A DNA stretch of 64,000 nucleotides. Source: Cenococcum geophilum 1.58. Its lineage: Eukaryota > Ascomycota > Dothideomycetes > Gloniales > Gloniaceae. Positions 46,850 to 60,300 of this stretch are shown one piece after another. The notes beneath the pieces are model-generated. The model made no database searches. It was not told where the DNA came from and was given only the letters and a program-made list of their open reading frames with translations. A program made the translations under genes and the position numbers. Every line of letters begins with the position of its first letter. Within the stretch, counting starts at the first letter, position 1. The stretch spans positions 558,001-622,000 of the forward strand of contig KV748230.1 of NCBI GenBank assembly GCA_001692895.1, read 5' to 3'.

Positions 46850-49800
46850 AGAGCTTAATAGTGCTAGATTATCGCCTGGCCTATATTAAGAGATAGGCTA
46901 AGTAGGGTAGTCCCCGTAACTTACACTATACCGCGTCTTCCTCTATAGGTTGGTCTTATTACTATAGATTTACCCTTATACGCGTTTAACCTATAGAGTG
47001 TATAACCATATACTTTACCGCCAAGGCCTTACTTATATAATTTTATTAGGGCGCGCCTTATTTCCTTACCTTTACTAGTTAACCTAACTTTACTAACTAC
47101 CTACCCTTACTCCTACCCTACTAGCATCTACCTCTATAACTAGTACCTCTATAGATCTATCTAAGCTATAAAGCCTTATAATATAGTAAGTTAGCTGCCT
47201 TATCTTTAGCCTTAGCTATATAATAGAGGGTTTGTATTTACTAATGCGTTTACATAGACTACTACTTAATATAGCCTACTACCAAAATAGACCTACCCAC
47301 TAATTATTTTATAACTCGCGATGTTAACTACATCTATGACCATAAAAAGTTCGCTAAAGGCGTTATAGTTTTTAAGATTGCCTTAACTGTAGTAACTATA
47401 GGCTCTAGTGTCTCGTAAGGTAATAGTAAGGGCCCTGCGCTTAATGAGCCTTTTCTTTTAAAGCTTAGCAGTCTATACCTCTTAGCTAATAACGCTCTAA
47501 AATACTATCTCTGTTTATTTACCGGCCATATACGCGCCGATTGTCCTCTTAAGAAAGCCTCTTAACTTTATTATAGCTGTGGTGAGGCCGGTTATCTTAA
47601 AGCTAACTACCCTAACCCTATATATAATAATTATAGGAAAGCCGGTCATCTTAAGAGTAACTATCCTAGTATAACGTGTAACTAATATAGTGCTATAGGC
47701 TATAGAAAGCGAGACTGTCCCTAGCTATTAGGTAAGAAGAAGTAAACTTACCTAAACTATAGCTCCCTAGACTATTAAACTGTCTTTTATAGTTAAGTAT
47801 ATAAGAACTATAGAGTTATAGGGTATAATATTAATGATTATATAAGTAGACCTACTTCGATTTAGGTAATAGACGCCGTAACCGCTCTAGCAAGGTAGAT
47901 ATACTAGGTGCTGCCGCTTTAAGTATAGCTGCTACCTCTTTATTGCCTAAACCTCTCGATATAGCCGGCTTCTATCTAGTAGTAGATGGCCTAGTAGATA
48001 ATCTAGACACCTACGTAGAGGATAGCGATTCCGTAATGGCCGAACCTTTAGATATACTCTAGCTTCCAAATAACGACCACCTTATAGTTTAGTTTGTTAT
48101 ATAAATTATTAAAGAGTATATTATAGTATATAGTATTACATTTTAGGTGTCTTACAAGACTAGTAAAATGCCTACTTATTGTTTATATAAGATGGCGTCT
48201 ATCCAATTCACGGATGCCAACATCGCCGGCGACGTTAAGGTTAACACTACTAATGCTGCTTCTCTAGTTACTTAACGACTATTACGTCTAACCACGCTTA
48301 AATATCTTACTCACATTCTCCTACAAGATGCTATAACTCTACGACTTTACTATATTAGGTTCGTTATTGCCTCTAACAAACTTACACTAGATACGCGTAC
48401 GTTGCTTAGTAAGTACTTCTTTATTAATAGGGACCTTGGCCTATTTACGCCGCAAATCTATAAAGCTTAGGATATGCTATTAAATAGTCCTATGGTTATT
48501 ATCTACTTCTTTATACTAGGCACTAAATAGCTTAATAGTTATATCGCGAGCCTAAACGCGAGCCTATAATAACAGAGCGTTAATAATCCTTTAGGTTGCT
48601 AGTGGAAGAACTATAATATAAATATCTAGCTTGGTATATAGCTCTTAGTAAAGAACCAACCATCGTATAAAATCCCCGCGAGGTATTAGTTTAATAGCGT
48701 TCTTAAGTATTTTACGGTCTAGTTCTATACCATAATCACAAGCCTTAAGGCCGTTAATTAGAACCCCTAGGTACCCACTATTATTTATCTTATTACCTTT
48801 CTAGGTGGCGCGGACTAAGTCTACTACGCTACTATCTAAATAGTTAATAGTCTTACCCTTTATACCGACTCTATTATTAATATCTTATTCCTAAATAAAG
48901 ACGCAGATAGCTAGGCTAGCTAAAAAGGAGTTATTATTAATACTACTCCCTTTAGCTCCAGCTATAACTACTATACTTTTATCTTTTAACTATAGGTGGG
49001 TTATAAGTTTATACTAAACCCTATATTTGCTCCGGAGCATATTTTAAGCAGCAATAACTTTATAATAGTTAGTAACCTAAATAAGGCCCTAATTACGGCA
49101 TAGGGTATTAAATGTCTTATAACTAAGTATATCCCTAAGGTTAGAATCTCCTAAGAGATTAACACTCTACGCCACCTATAGTAAGGAGGTAATAGTTTCT
49201 ATATTAAGCGCTAAATTATATTATCCAACAACTTTATAGATCTCCCGCGTATTAATTACTTTAACTGCAATATTACTAAGTATAGGAAGAACTTAGTCGA
49301 TAATGCCCTTAAGGCTATTTTATTATTATTTAACGAAGAGTAAACAGGTGCCTATACTGCGCTTAAATATATAATAGGCGGTATTTTGCTAATATAAGGC
49401 CCCGGTGGTGTTAGGAAATTAACCTTCCTAACTATTTTAGTACAATACCAGTATTAACTTAGGTTGCTTTAGTAGGATCCTGCTAGAATCTAGGTCCTAT
49501 TACCGCTTAATCGCCAACTAGATATACTAGCTAAGATAATTAATAATACGCTTATAGAGGACTATAAGGCACTAATTACATAAGGCCGTCCCGCTAAATT
49601 TCCTATTATCCTTTACCGCTATATACACTTAACGGAAACTAAGGTCTATAAATAGGATGCCGTTATACAGCGAATAGCGGTAGGTATTAATACTTGTCCT
49701 AAGTATTTTAAGGAATAGGATAACTATACTACGATTGACGAGGACGCGTCTATGCTAAATATAGCATTCCTACTCTACCGTACGTTTAAGGCTAGTAATG

Positions 49801-51360
49801 CCACTAACTTTAATAAGCGGTTGTAGGTTATAGATTTGTCTAAAGGTTAGTAGTTATTACGCCTTATAGGTGTCCTAGATAGCAACGGAAACCTATATCC
49901 TATTATAGACCCTAATATAACTAAATACGCCAAATTCCGCTAATACTTGTACTAATTTGCGCTTAGTAATAATATAACGCAAGATAATAAGATGGGATTA
50001 ATACTTGTAGCTAATATAGTTATTATAAACCTGGCTAAGAAGGCTAATGTTATTTTTATAATACCTAATATAGTCTTACAGACTTATATATATTCTATTA
50101 GCGCTATACGCGCAGTTTTCTATAATAAGGCTAGGAAGGTGTTTAAGCTAAGCAGTTTTGCTAGGTTTGCCTAGAGTAGACCATATTTAATCTAAGGAGG
50201 TCTATAGATCTAGGCTGGCGACCCCATGCCTTAGGTTTTCCTTAGTGATATATACTAACTAAAACTAATCCTTAGTCCTAATTTTGATAATCCGTTCTAC
50301 TATTAGAAATCTATCTCCCTCTATACGCGTCTCCTCGCGGCTAGTGCGGATATAGTATAGTTCTCGCTATAATATTAATTTGTTAAAGATATTATATATT
50401 TTATAAATACCGTCCTACTATACGGCCAGCTTTAAATAAGCCTAATAGTTAAGAACTAAGAGCAGTTAAAGCTAGCGGCGAGCTTTTTTAAGGATATACT
50501 GCGCTATAACCACCCTATTGCCTTCCTTGCCGTTAATAGTACTATATAGGTAAATAAGCTTAGCTAATTAACGTATAACCTAGTCCACGCTTAACGCGTA
50601 TTTTAGGTAGCTATAGCGCTAATAGACTTTGGATTTAAGCTATTAGAGGTTGGCCTTGCTGTTCCATATATAGCCTAACTTACCGTCTACTCCGTAGCGC
50701 TATATACGCTTAAAGAATAGTACTACGCCTAGTAAGATGGCAGCAAGTGGCGGGAATTTGCGCTAGTAGTTAGCGAGATTAAGGTCTTTACTATTAACGG
50801 TATCTAAGGCGGCTAGGTAGAGTTATTAGTGTATAATATAATAGTTACTAGTCTACTAAATTTTATTTAGGACACGGCAAGGAACCTTCTTATAATTACT
50901 AGACTATAAGCGGGCCTTATTATTATTAGTAGTCCCTAAGTAGTCTATAATTATTATACTAGCGATAAGATCTTTATAAATACCGCGTATTATAAAATTA
51001 AGAAGTGGTGTAAGGATAATAAGGTATTTATTAACCTTAAGAATTTTAAGCGGAAAGAGCACTTCTAGTAACTTATCGCCCTATTTAATATTAATGAAAC
51101 TATATAGCGTATCTACCGCTAGCGTACAGCCGATTATATACCCATTTTATATAGTATAGACGTTAACTTTAATATTACTATCCCTAACTTCGCGGGTGTA
51201 GTAAATATTAGCGGCACTAGTAATTATATTAAAGCGTAGAATAAGGCTAATAGAGAAGGCGCCAATAATAATGGCTGGGGCGGTGCCGGTAATAATAACG
51301 AGGATAACGATAATGGAGAGGATGTTAGTGGCGTTAAAATATAAGGAGGGTAGTAAGGAT
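46850..51360 (+). pseudogene. SF1 (UPF1-like) helicase with four upstream CCHC zinc knuckles, RIP-degraded
   Basis: Zinc knuckles at about 47,500-47,740 in one frame: YLCLFTGHIRADC, YYSCGEAGYLKANY, YNNYRKAGHLKSNY and CN*YSAIGYRKRDC. Each fits C-x2-C-x4-H-x4-C with some Cys/His now Tyr. A second frame opens at ATG 48,192 (MASIQFTDANIAGDVKVN). Near 49,397-49,423 it reads *GPGGVRKLT; reverting two RIP-type changes gives a Walker A of GPGGVGKST form. Later blocks fit superfamily 1: VGLAVPYIA*LTVY (about 50,650-50,690), FTINGI*GG*VELLVYN (about 50,790-50,835) and ARNLLIITRL*AGLIIIS (about 50,880-50,932), matching motifs IV, V and VI of UPF1-type helicases. The tail is Gly/Asn-rich. The DEAD-box-like motif II is not clear. 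Zinc knuckles and helicase may be one spliced or two separate proteins. Confidence 0.65.
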
Positions 51361-51399
51361 AGATGTTATAGACTTTATTAGTAGCGAGACCCTTAAATA

Positions 51400-52140
51400 G
51401 GGACACTAGATAGAAGTTAAGAGCGGTAATAGCTATAGGCCTTTAATATTTATAATTTTGCTATAGTACTAGGTAAAATACGGTATATTATAATATTATA
51501 TATTATAGCTAAATAAGATCTCTAAAATAGATAAGCGCATTATAGTGAAAATAGCCCAATTTATAAAGCCTAGTAATCCTAGTTTCTATCCCTTTTAGGC
51601 TAGTGGTTAATTAATACTAATCTATAATCCAGATTTTAAGGGGTTATTTAGTTATAATTTATTACTTTTAAATCTAAACTAAAAGTCTGGTAGAAAGAAC
51701 GCGTTCCTTTTTAATTTAATACGCGTCTATAGCTCTATAGGTTATATAGACGTATATAATCTAAAGCCTTTAAATTTAATCTAGAGTTTAAATAAGGAGC
51801 TTTAAGCTTCTGATTTAAACTGACGCTAAGACCTTAGTTTAGATTCTGTATATAGTAAAGTTACTAACTTTTTAGTAACTTTTAGCGTGTTTTTTAGAAC
51901 ATTAAAAATTTATAGCTAAAGTTAAGTTAAACTAGAATTTAACCAAATAATCGCCTTAGAATTAGATTAGAGCTCTAGATTAACTCTATTCTAAAGCCCT
52001 TATTCTAATTTAAACTTATAACTAAATATTCCCTAAGTACTTAACTAGTTAGATTGTAGTCTAGATATCTTGCTAGTAACCGCAACTATTATTAATTACT
52101 CTCCGTATAGTATAGGCCGCCTCTATTTTTACTAAACTAT
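51400..52140. other. RIPped spacer, no gene seen
   Basis: AT-rich, with repeated TCTARTTTAAAC-like words between 51,640 and 52,010. No protein-like frame found. Confidence 0.45.
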
Positions 52141-52149
52141 AATAACCTT

Positions 52150-53440
52150 AAATAGGATCTAATCCTTTTCTTGCTATAGCTGCTGCTAAGGCAACATAAC
52201 CTAACACCCTCTTCTGCTTATATTAGGTATGCTATTCCTAGTATTAGTACACTATTACTATATCTTAAGAAACTTGTCGCTAATGCTATAGGCCCTTAGA
52301 ATAATACCTGTCCTACTATACTAGCTACTAGCTAGTAAAACATAGAACAAATATAATATCTATATAGTTACCCCTAATAAAAGAGCCTGTAGTAAAGGTA
52401 ATTCACTATACTACGTCTGGATAACCTAAGATTATATATATAGGCAATAATTTTAGGGCTTCCTAGTGCAATAGGAGGTCTCGCTATAAGGCAAACTTGA
52501 CTAAAGTTACTATCTCCACATAGATTAGATTAGCTATAATTAATTAATACCTTCTAGCCCGCCTAGTGAAATGTATTACGCTAGAGATAGGGCTAGATAA
52601 ATATTAGCAATATATTATAATTACGACGGATACCTATATACTATCTCTACAGATAGCCGTAAATATAACCTGGTCTATCCTATAATAAACTGCCCTTAAT
52701 AAAGCAGCCCTTAAGGCCCTATTGTTTTAGATAGGCATAGTCTCTATATAGGCGGCCTATATCTACTCCTTATTATAATTTACCCCGGCCTCTAAAAACA
52801 TCTTAACTAGCAGCTAATATTTAACTGTGCGTAGGTCTTAAGGCGCATTAGATAGCAACACTAGACTTAAGGCCACGTCTATACTTAGGACTAAGTTTAT
52901 ACTATCTAGTTTCCGCTTATAAAGTAGTATAACGAGTCATTTAAGATTATAGCCGCAGTTCTGTATATAGTTAAGCTAGGATAAACTCTACAAGTTTACG
53001 GCAGCCATATACCCCCTTTTTACATCCACTATATAGTTAATGCCAGGCTGCCCTAGCATCTTTATTTTCTTACGCATATTTAACTATACGCGGGCTAGTA
53101 TATTCTATATAGCCTTGTGTACCTATAGCGCTAGTGCCTTCTTATATTTTACTACCTAACGAATAACTTTCTAAATCGCCTGCTCGCGTAGCGAATTATT
53201 TAGTTATCCGCGAAATAAAATGTATAGGATGCCGTCCTTAATAATAACCTGCTTAAAAGTCCGCTTAGTAGTATTAAGTCTCTTTACAGTAATGCCTAAG
53301 CCAGTAATAAGCTGTATATCTTTTTACGGGTCGATAGCGCTCGCAGAGTTATACTACGCCGTATTTACGGCATACCGCTATTGTATATTGCGTCTCATTA
53401 TAAAAAATAGTTTAGTATCCTAAGTAGGGAATAGTAGTAT
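52150..53440 (-). pseudogene. Unrecognised protein remnant of about 430 codons
   Basis: One minus-strand frame stays aligned from about 53,440 to 52,150, interrupted almost only by TAA/TAG (presumed CAA/CAG). Readable pieces are KDIQLITGLGITVKRLNTTK, KMLGQPGINYIVDVKRGYMA and ARRY*LIIANLIYVEIVTLV. There is no frameshift in the visible stretch. No family recognised. It is convergent with the SF1-like gene and divergent from the Plavaka transposase. Confidence 0.5.
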
Positions 53441-53819
53441 TTAGAATCCTGTGCTTAGTATAACAGAAAGGCGGCGCGATATTAGTAATAAGTAGAGTCT
53501 CCTAGCCTAACGTAACGTAATTTAGCGTAAATTAGCGCAAAACGCAACGGGTTGCGCTATTTAGCGCGTTAGTATCTATGGACATCGCTATACTCTTACT
53601 ATACTCCTCCTATTTTAACTGGCTTATAACGTAGTATAAGCTATAAATACTACTTTAAACATACAGTTCTACACAGATATTGTTTTTAGCTCCCTTCTAA
53701 CTAAACTATAGCAAATTATAGCTTAATATGGCAATTTACAAATAAGCTCTATCTAGCGGTAATATGGAAAGTATAGGACTAAAGTAAAAAGTATAGGCGG
53801 TCTAACCCGTTATAAATAA

Positions 53820-56800
53820 TATTATTTAAGATAATAGAAATGGAAGAAGGGTAGATATAAGGGCGTTAATATTAAAGAGACAAATAATAATACACCCTTA
53901 CGCCATTAAAGCTTAGAGGAGTATTAGATAGCCTATTATAAGGCCGAGCTAGAGCAATATAATAAGTGGCCACTTATATAATATATAGACGACGATGCAC
54001 TATTATACTATTAAACCTTAGAAGGGTATTATACAACTAATTATAAGGCCGAATTAGAGTAAGGTAATAAGTGGCCACCTATATAAGCTTTAGGCGATAA
54101 TATTGTTAATAAGCCAAATAATAGGGCTGCGGATGTGCACTATAATAATAATTCCGTAATATTTAATAGGGTATATAACCTAGTAATAGTTAAGACTAAT
54201 TAGTAAACTTTAACTAGAATATCTATAGACGTCTTTTGGACTAAAATATTTAAAGAGGCTACTAACCGCGCTATGGGAAAGCCTCTAGGACGGAACTAAG
54301 GAAATCTGTAAACTGTGGACAATACTATAGCAGTATGCAACATTATACCGCGTATTAAGCGTACAGGTAGTGCACTAAATAAGATACCTCCCCCGTTTTA
54401 TTTATTTGGCAGTAAGGTAGAATACATATAGGTCTTATAGTAGGTAAGCCATAGGACTTCTAACCGCGCTATTAACAAGTAGTTTAATAATATTAGGCTT
54501 TAGGGAGTATTTACTAACCATTTTTCTTACTAGAGTGCTAATAATGTTAAAGCAAAACTACTTTTAAAACAGATATAATCTAAGAGTAATTAACTATAGT
54601 GGATTAAAATAATTATAACCGTAGGGGATTAGCAGCTGCTAGTACGTTACCGAGATGCTCTAGAGATTATATCCTTCCTTATTAGTTACGGCCCTTTCTA
54701 AGGAGATATAACTTTCTCGCCAGTAAGGTAGTACTTATTAGTAGGAATAAGAATATATAATAAGCTTAATATAGTAGACTAGTGGTAGGAAACGTAAGAG
54801 TAGCTACCGCTTAGCGCAACTGTAGTGCCGATTATATTAACTAGCGATAAGACCTAACTAATATAATATGCCGGCGGCAAGAAAGCATAGCCGCTTTATA
54901 TTTTAATTAGAAATATTAAACTACGTATTTAACAATCTATAAATTAACTAGCCCTATTACTACTTATATACCTCCTAGTCTATATACCTAGCAACCGAAT
55001 AATATAACTAGCGGTATAATATAAGACCCTTACGGCTATCCTTAAACATATACTTTAGCAATAACCCTACTACTAGTATAGTTATACTAATAATGCCTAT
55101 AGCGTTAGAGAAAGCTAGTAAAGAAGAAGTACGTCTCCTATACGCGGATGGCTAAGATTAATACTACTTTTTACTTCTAGCTATATTTATAGCTGATTAT
55201 AAAGAATAGGTTACGCTTATAGGTATTAAGAGTGGCCGTAAATATTTAACTTATTATATATATACAAATAAACGGTATAATCTAATAACTGCTATCTAGT
55301 GACTGTGGCCGTTCTGTATATACTAATTAATAAAAGACTAAATATAAATGTAGTAGGAAGGTTGCGATACTAATAAGAAGGATAACTTAGATTATATTTA
55401 GTTGTTCCGTAACTTTATATAGGGCTATAATCTATCTAATATCTATAAGATAATAGCGCCTGATTTCCTACACTAGGTGCTTAAAGGCCTCACTAGTAAA
55501 TATCTTATATATTGGATTAAGGGGCTTATATAAAGCGAAATATAGGCCAGAAAATATTAGGGCCTTAATATCCCGCGTATAGATAGTTGCGGCTAGGAGA
55601 TGTTAAATATTAATGCACTTATTACCACCTGCTTTATATAGGTGGAACAATTTACGAATATAATAGTATAGGATAGCTAGGTAAATGTCGGCTAATAGAC
55701 AGGAAAGATATATAAATCTCTATTATAACAATTGGTCCCTATTATAGTACCCTTACTAAAACAAAATAAAGGCACTATGCTATTTATCCGGGCGTTTATA
55801 GACTTTACTATACTATCTTAATATATATTACACGATGAATTAACTATTTAGTACTTAGTAGCAGCTATTTATAGAATGGATAAGATAAAGGATATATTTC
55901 TTTTATTTTAACTAAGTAAGGTAGGACTACCACACTTTAATATTCCTAAGCTATATACTATTACCTACTATCTAAAGAGTATTTAGTGACTAGGAGTAAT
56001 TAGAGGTATAAATATAAAGTATTTAGAGCAAGCATATAAGCTATAAAAGGCATTCTACTATAGGACTAATAAACGGAATAACTATAAAGAGTAGATGCTA
56101 TAATATAATATTATATATCTTAATACTATGCTTTAAAACGAACTTAAGCTATAGGCGTCGACTAATATAATTAATATAGTAGACCTAATAAGCGCAATAT
56201 AGACAATATAACTAGGCCTTATAGTTAATATATATGTACATTACTTGTATATATAGAACTTTAACGACTATATAACTTAGACACTTTAAGACTAGAGAAT
56301 TAATATATCTATCTAGCGTATAGTTAAGGAGGTATAGCGCTAAATAAAGATTACTAACCTTATATCTAAACTAGCCCCCTTTATAAGGGAATGCTGTAAG
56401 TAGATTAATAGAATCTGGCGAATAGACTAGGACGTTAACCAACTAAAGGCCGATAATAATTAGGTATTAAAAATGCCCTTAAGTATCTATTACAGCGTTA
56501 TATACTATATTTGCTTTAAGAAAGATACTACTAACACTAATAAGCTTAATAAGGTGTTTACTTAATATACCCTATTATAGGCTAATACTAGAGCCCCCTA
56601 CTATAATACTGTAATAGTGCAAGAATATAAGCGGGTAAATAATAGCCTCCATAGTAATAAAGTAGGGAGGCTTTATCTACTACTTACAATTTAGGATACT
56701 AGGTAATTAGATAATAAGGGCAAATACCTAAAATACGCTAGTGCGTTAGTAGAGACCCTCTAAGTTTACGATAGTAGTAAGATTAATATAAGAACCGGAA

Positions 56801-57130
56801 TGCTTAGAGTGTAGAGTATAAAGCTATTTAACAGCAGGACGAAACGTACGCTAGATGCCCTCTAGATATATAATATTAACTATATTATAAGGCCTATTTT
56901 ACTTATACTAACGGACATTAACGTTATAGACTATTTCTTTATAAATAACTATAGCGATTAGGATATATATAATACTATATATAACGAAGATTTTAAACAA
57001 ATAAATAGGGTATAGGTTAATGCATATATAAGGAAATAGGCTCGCACTAGGCGGTAAATAAATATAACTTAGCCGAAATAGTAGTAAGTTGCGACTAGCG
57101 GCGCCGGATTGTAATAAAGGGGTAGATTGC
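53820..57130 (+). pseudogene. Plavaka-type DNA transposase, RIP-degraded
   Basis: Conserved blocks of fungal Plavaka transposases appear in order on the plus strand. D*W*ETQ (54,779-54,800) corresponds to the GDWWWETQ block, with Trp codons turned to stops. It is followed by LPLSATVVPIILTSDKT*LI and YAGGKKA*PLY (to about 54,900). DG*D*YYFLLLAIFIADYKE*VTLIGI (quoted in parts: FLLLAIFIADYKE) lies near 55,150-55,220, then CITPD-like APDFLH*VLKGL near 55,457-55,492, and a C-terminal region to about 57,130. An internal ~105-bp duplication near 53,935-54,090 repeats YKAELE*.NKWP. The presumed start is ATG 53,840. Catalytic residues cannot all be placed. Confidence 0.75.
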
Positions 57131-57149
57131 CGCAACTATAATAAACTAA

Positions 57150-59500
57150 AATATAACACTACTACGTATCGCCCTCTACGCGCTAGCTACCCTTTATATC
57201 CTATATACTATACTATCTACCTTAAGAGTAGGTAAATATTGTAAGGAACTAGGCTTCTATATAGTATAGAAAAAATATTATATAAAGTAGGACCTTATGC
57301 TATAGTAAGGCAATCTAATTGCCCTATTATAAAGCCTAATAAATAGTTAGGCCGCCCTCCTAACTTATTATTATAAGTTTATTAAAGCTCCTTTCTATAT
57401 ACTTGGCGAGAAATGCCTAATTTATATTATAAAAGTTAACTAGGTTATTATTTAAAATATATTAGGTATAAGACTCTAAACTATCTAGCGTTTTCTAGGG
57501 AAGTAAGGTATATATAAAAGCTAAATAGTTTTACTAAACTAATATACTTATCCTCTACTTATCCCATAGAAAAGTAAATAAAGACGCTATAAATTAAGTA
57601 GTAGCTCCTAAGATAATCTAGATCTTAAAGGGAATAATATTAGGCTCTATACCGTAACTATCTCCATTAAAAGGTAAGGCTGTTATTAATGTACTATAGT
57701 ACGACCTATTATTGTTAATTTTAATAACGTTATCCTAATAGATAGTCCTATTCTTATTAAACAAAAGCCTATAAACCCTAAGTAACCGCAAAATATCCGA
57801 AACCTATACTTGAAAGAAACGTATATATTACTTAAATAAATAACCGCTATAGGATAACTTTAGACGACGTATAAAGCAGCCACTTAGCCTAGTTAATATA
57901 ATAATATACAGTATTGCTTAGATACGTCTTATTATATAAGTAATAATAGGCTCTATACCTAAAGAGCTCTATTTTTTTCCCTAGCCGGAAATAAATATAA
58001 GCGGTCTAAATACACTAATAAAGCAGACGTGAAAGAGGTAATTACTATTATAAACTGTTACAAAAACCTAATAAATAGAGCATTAAGTATGCTACTAGGG
58101 CCGGCGGCACGCAAGGTTCGCGGTCCTTAGATTTAGTAGCACTATACTAACTAATTTTCTAGCTATACGACTAGCTTAGCGTATTTTAGTATTATATAAT
58201 AAATATAGTACATAATACCGTTGCCGGGAGCTATAATTGCCTTAAACTAGATACTAAGGCTATAGTAGAGAAAGTAGCGGAACTACTTAAGGATAACCGC
58301 TTTACGCTTAGTGGCCTAGTTAGTACTCTACCTTTTACTATACCTAACTAACTAAGGCTAGGATAGAGAGATAAGATTTAGGGCGCTAATTATTACACGT
58401 TATATTAAGCGCGTATTCTTTAATACTAGGCTAAGGTTACTTACCCTTAATAAGAATAGTACTAACCTCTTTTTACCTATTATAGCTAATATAATATAGC
58501 TTATATACATAGCGATTTAATATACTTTTAAGGACTATAGAAGTAGAATATAAGTTATTTATAAGTTTAAAGCCAACGCTATAATTATAGGTAAATCTAT
58601 AGAAAGCCTCTTACTATACTTACTAAAGCGTATTATAGATAGTTAGGAGCAACTATAAAATACCTAGAAAAGCTACTAACCTAAGCGTAATAAAAGGCTA
58701 TATAGGCTACTTTTATAATAAGTTAATAAGATATAGAATATAACTAGAGATAAGATGCTATAGACTTAGTAGGCAATTAATAATCCGTTTAAGGATATTA
58801 TAGAAAATCTAGAGGAACTAGATCCTAAGTATAATAATAGGTTTACTTAATAACCGTATACTATAAGTGTAAATATATAATATTATATTAATTATATCGC
58901 AACGTTATATCGCAATACTCGCTATATACTATAGCACTTTACCGCCGTTTCCTATATTATAATATTATACTATTTTAATTATTATATACGGGCTAATAAA
59001 GATAATATAATAGGACAACGGTAGCCTAGTGTATTTATTATAAAGAATAAACCCTAAAACTATATATAAGGTCTCCTTTTCGCAGTATATTAATAAGACG
59101 ATTTTAATACTATATAACTATAATATTAACGCTATCTAAGCGCGCCTTAAATAAATTTAAGGTAATAATAAATAGGAAACAGGAATTAATCACCGTATTT
59201 TATAGTATACTTTTACTAGTAAGTCTAAAGTTATAGATATTACGGATAGTGCTATATTAGAGGATATAAAGGCCCGCCTATAGAGTAGAGATAAACTAGT
59301 AATACTAGAATTTGCTAATAAAGAGGATAAGAGTAAAAAAGGTAGCAGAATAGATAGGGAAAATAACGGTGATAAAGAGGATAAGATTAGAGAAGGCAGC
59401 GGGATAAATAGGGAAAATAATAGTAAAAATAATGGCGAGAATAAAGACAGTTAGGGGTTTAATAGTATAATACTACTATTATGGCGGGACTTATATAAAT
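57150..59500 (+). pseudogene. Second coding-like stretch downstream of the Plavaka transposase
   Basis: Readable plus-strand pieces include GPAARKVRGP*I**HYTN near 58,099-58,150 and an acidic/basic tail near 59,300-59,440 with repeated EDK(I/S)(R/K)xGSGI-like units. No known domain recognised. It may be the C-terminal part of the transposase ORF or a separate accessory protein of the same element. Confidence 0.4.
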
Positions 59501-59624
59501 ATTAAACTTAAAATAGCAGGTTAACTAAAGGGCGTTATTAGGCGTATTAAGGCTATATTATACTACTATTAGGTTAAAATATATTCTTTATATAGTATAT
59601 ATTAGGCATATAAAATAAATAAAA

Positions 59625-59785
59625 AACACTAACTGTATAGAATAAGTAAAGGGTACTAACTGCGTAGAATAAGTAAAGGGTACTAACTGCGCAGACTAAG
59701 TAAAGTATATTAATTACGCGAAATAGGTAAATACTATTAACCGCGCAGACTAAGCAAATACTATTAAGTGCGTAGGAAGAGCAAC
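59625..59785. repeat. 29-bp tandem repeat at the type-1 end
   Basis: About six units of ACTAACTGCGYAGAATAAGTAAAGGGT and variants. Only one unit equivalent survives in the short copy near 38,770-38,800. Confidence 0.7.
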
Positions 59786-59924
59786 GCTTATCTATTACTT
59801 AAAGTAAGTAAGATATATAGAATGCGTAAGGGGGGTATTATATATTAATTATATATTAAGTGTAAAGAGAGCTTAATAGAATAAAGGCATTATTTACCTA
59901 AGTAGCTATAAATACGCAATTAGC

Positions 59925-60300
59925 TGTACCGCGTTATTAGATATAGTAATATACTACACCACGTTATTAGATACGGCAGTATACTTACACCGCGTTACTA
60001 AATACGGCAGTATACTATACCGTGTTATTAGATACGGCAGAATGCTATACCGCGTTATTAGATACGGCAGAATGCTATACCACGTTATTAAATGCGGCAG
60101 AATGCTGTATTACGTTGTTAGATGCGGCAGAATGCTATACCACGTTATTAAATGCGGCAGTATACTTACACCGCGTTGCTAGATGCGGCAGTATGCTGCA
60201 CTGCGTTATTAAATGCGGCAGTATACTATATCGCGTTATTAAATGCGGCAGTATGCTGCACCGCGTTATTAGATACGGCAGTATACCGCACCTAAGTCGA
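59925..60300. repeat. 30-bp tandem repeat at the type-1 end (about 12 units)
   Basis: Units of CGCGTTATTAGATACGGCAG plus TATACTACAC, the inverted and expanded form of 38,530-38,670. A 106-codon plus-strand frame across it has exact 10-residue periodicity and is a repeat artefact. Confidence 0.85.

Noticed and set aside
46850-51360. LINE/Tad retrotransposon for the zinc-knuckle region
   Set aside because: Knuckles first suggested a LINE Gag, but the following frame shows SF1 helicase motifs and no reverse transcriptase or endonuclease signature.
59925-60300. CRISPR-like array
   Set aside because: Units are contiguous tandem repeats without unique spacers, in a eukaryotic transposon end.
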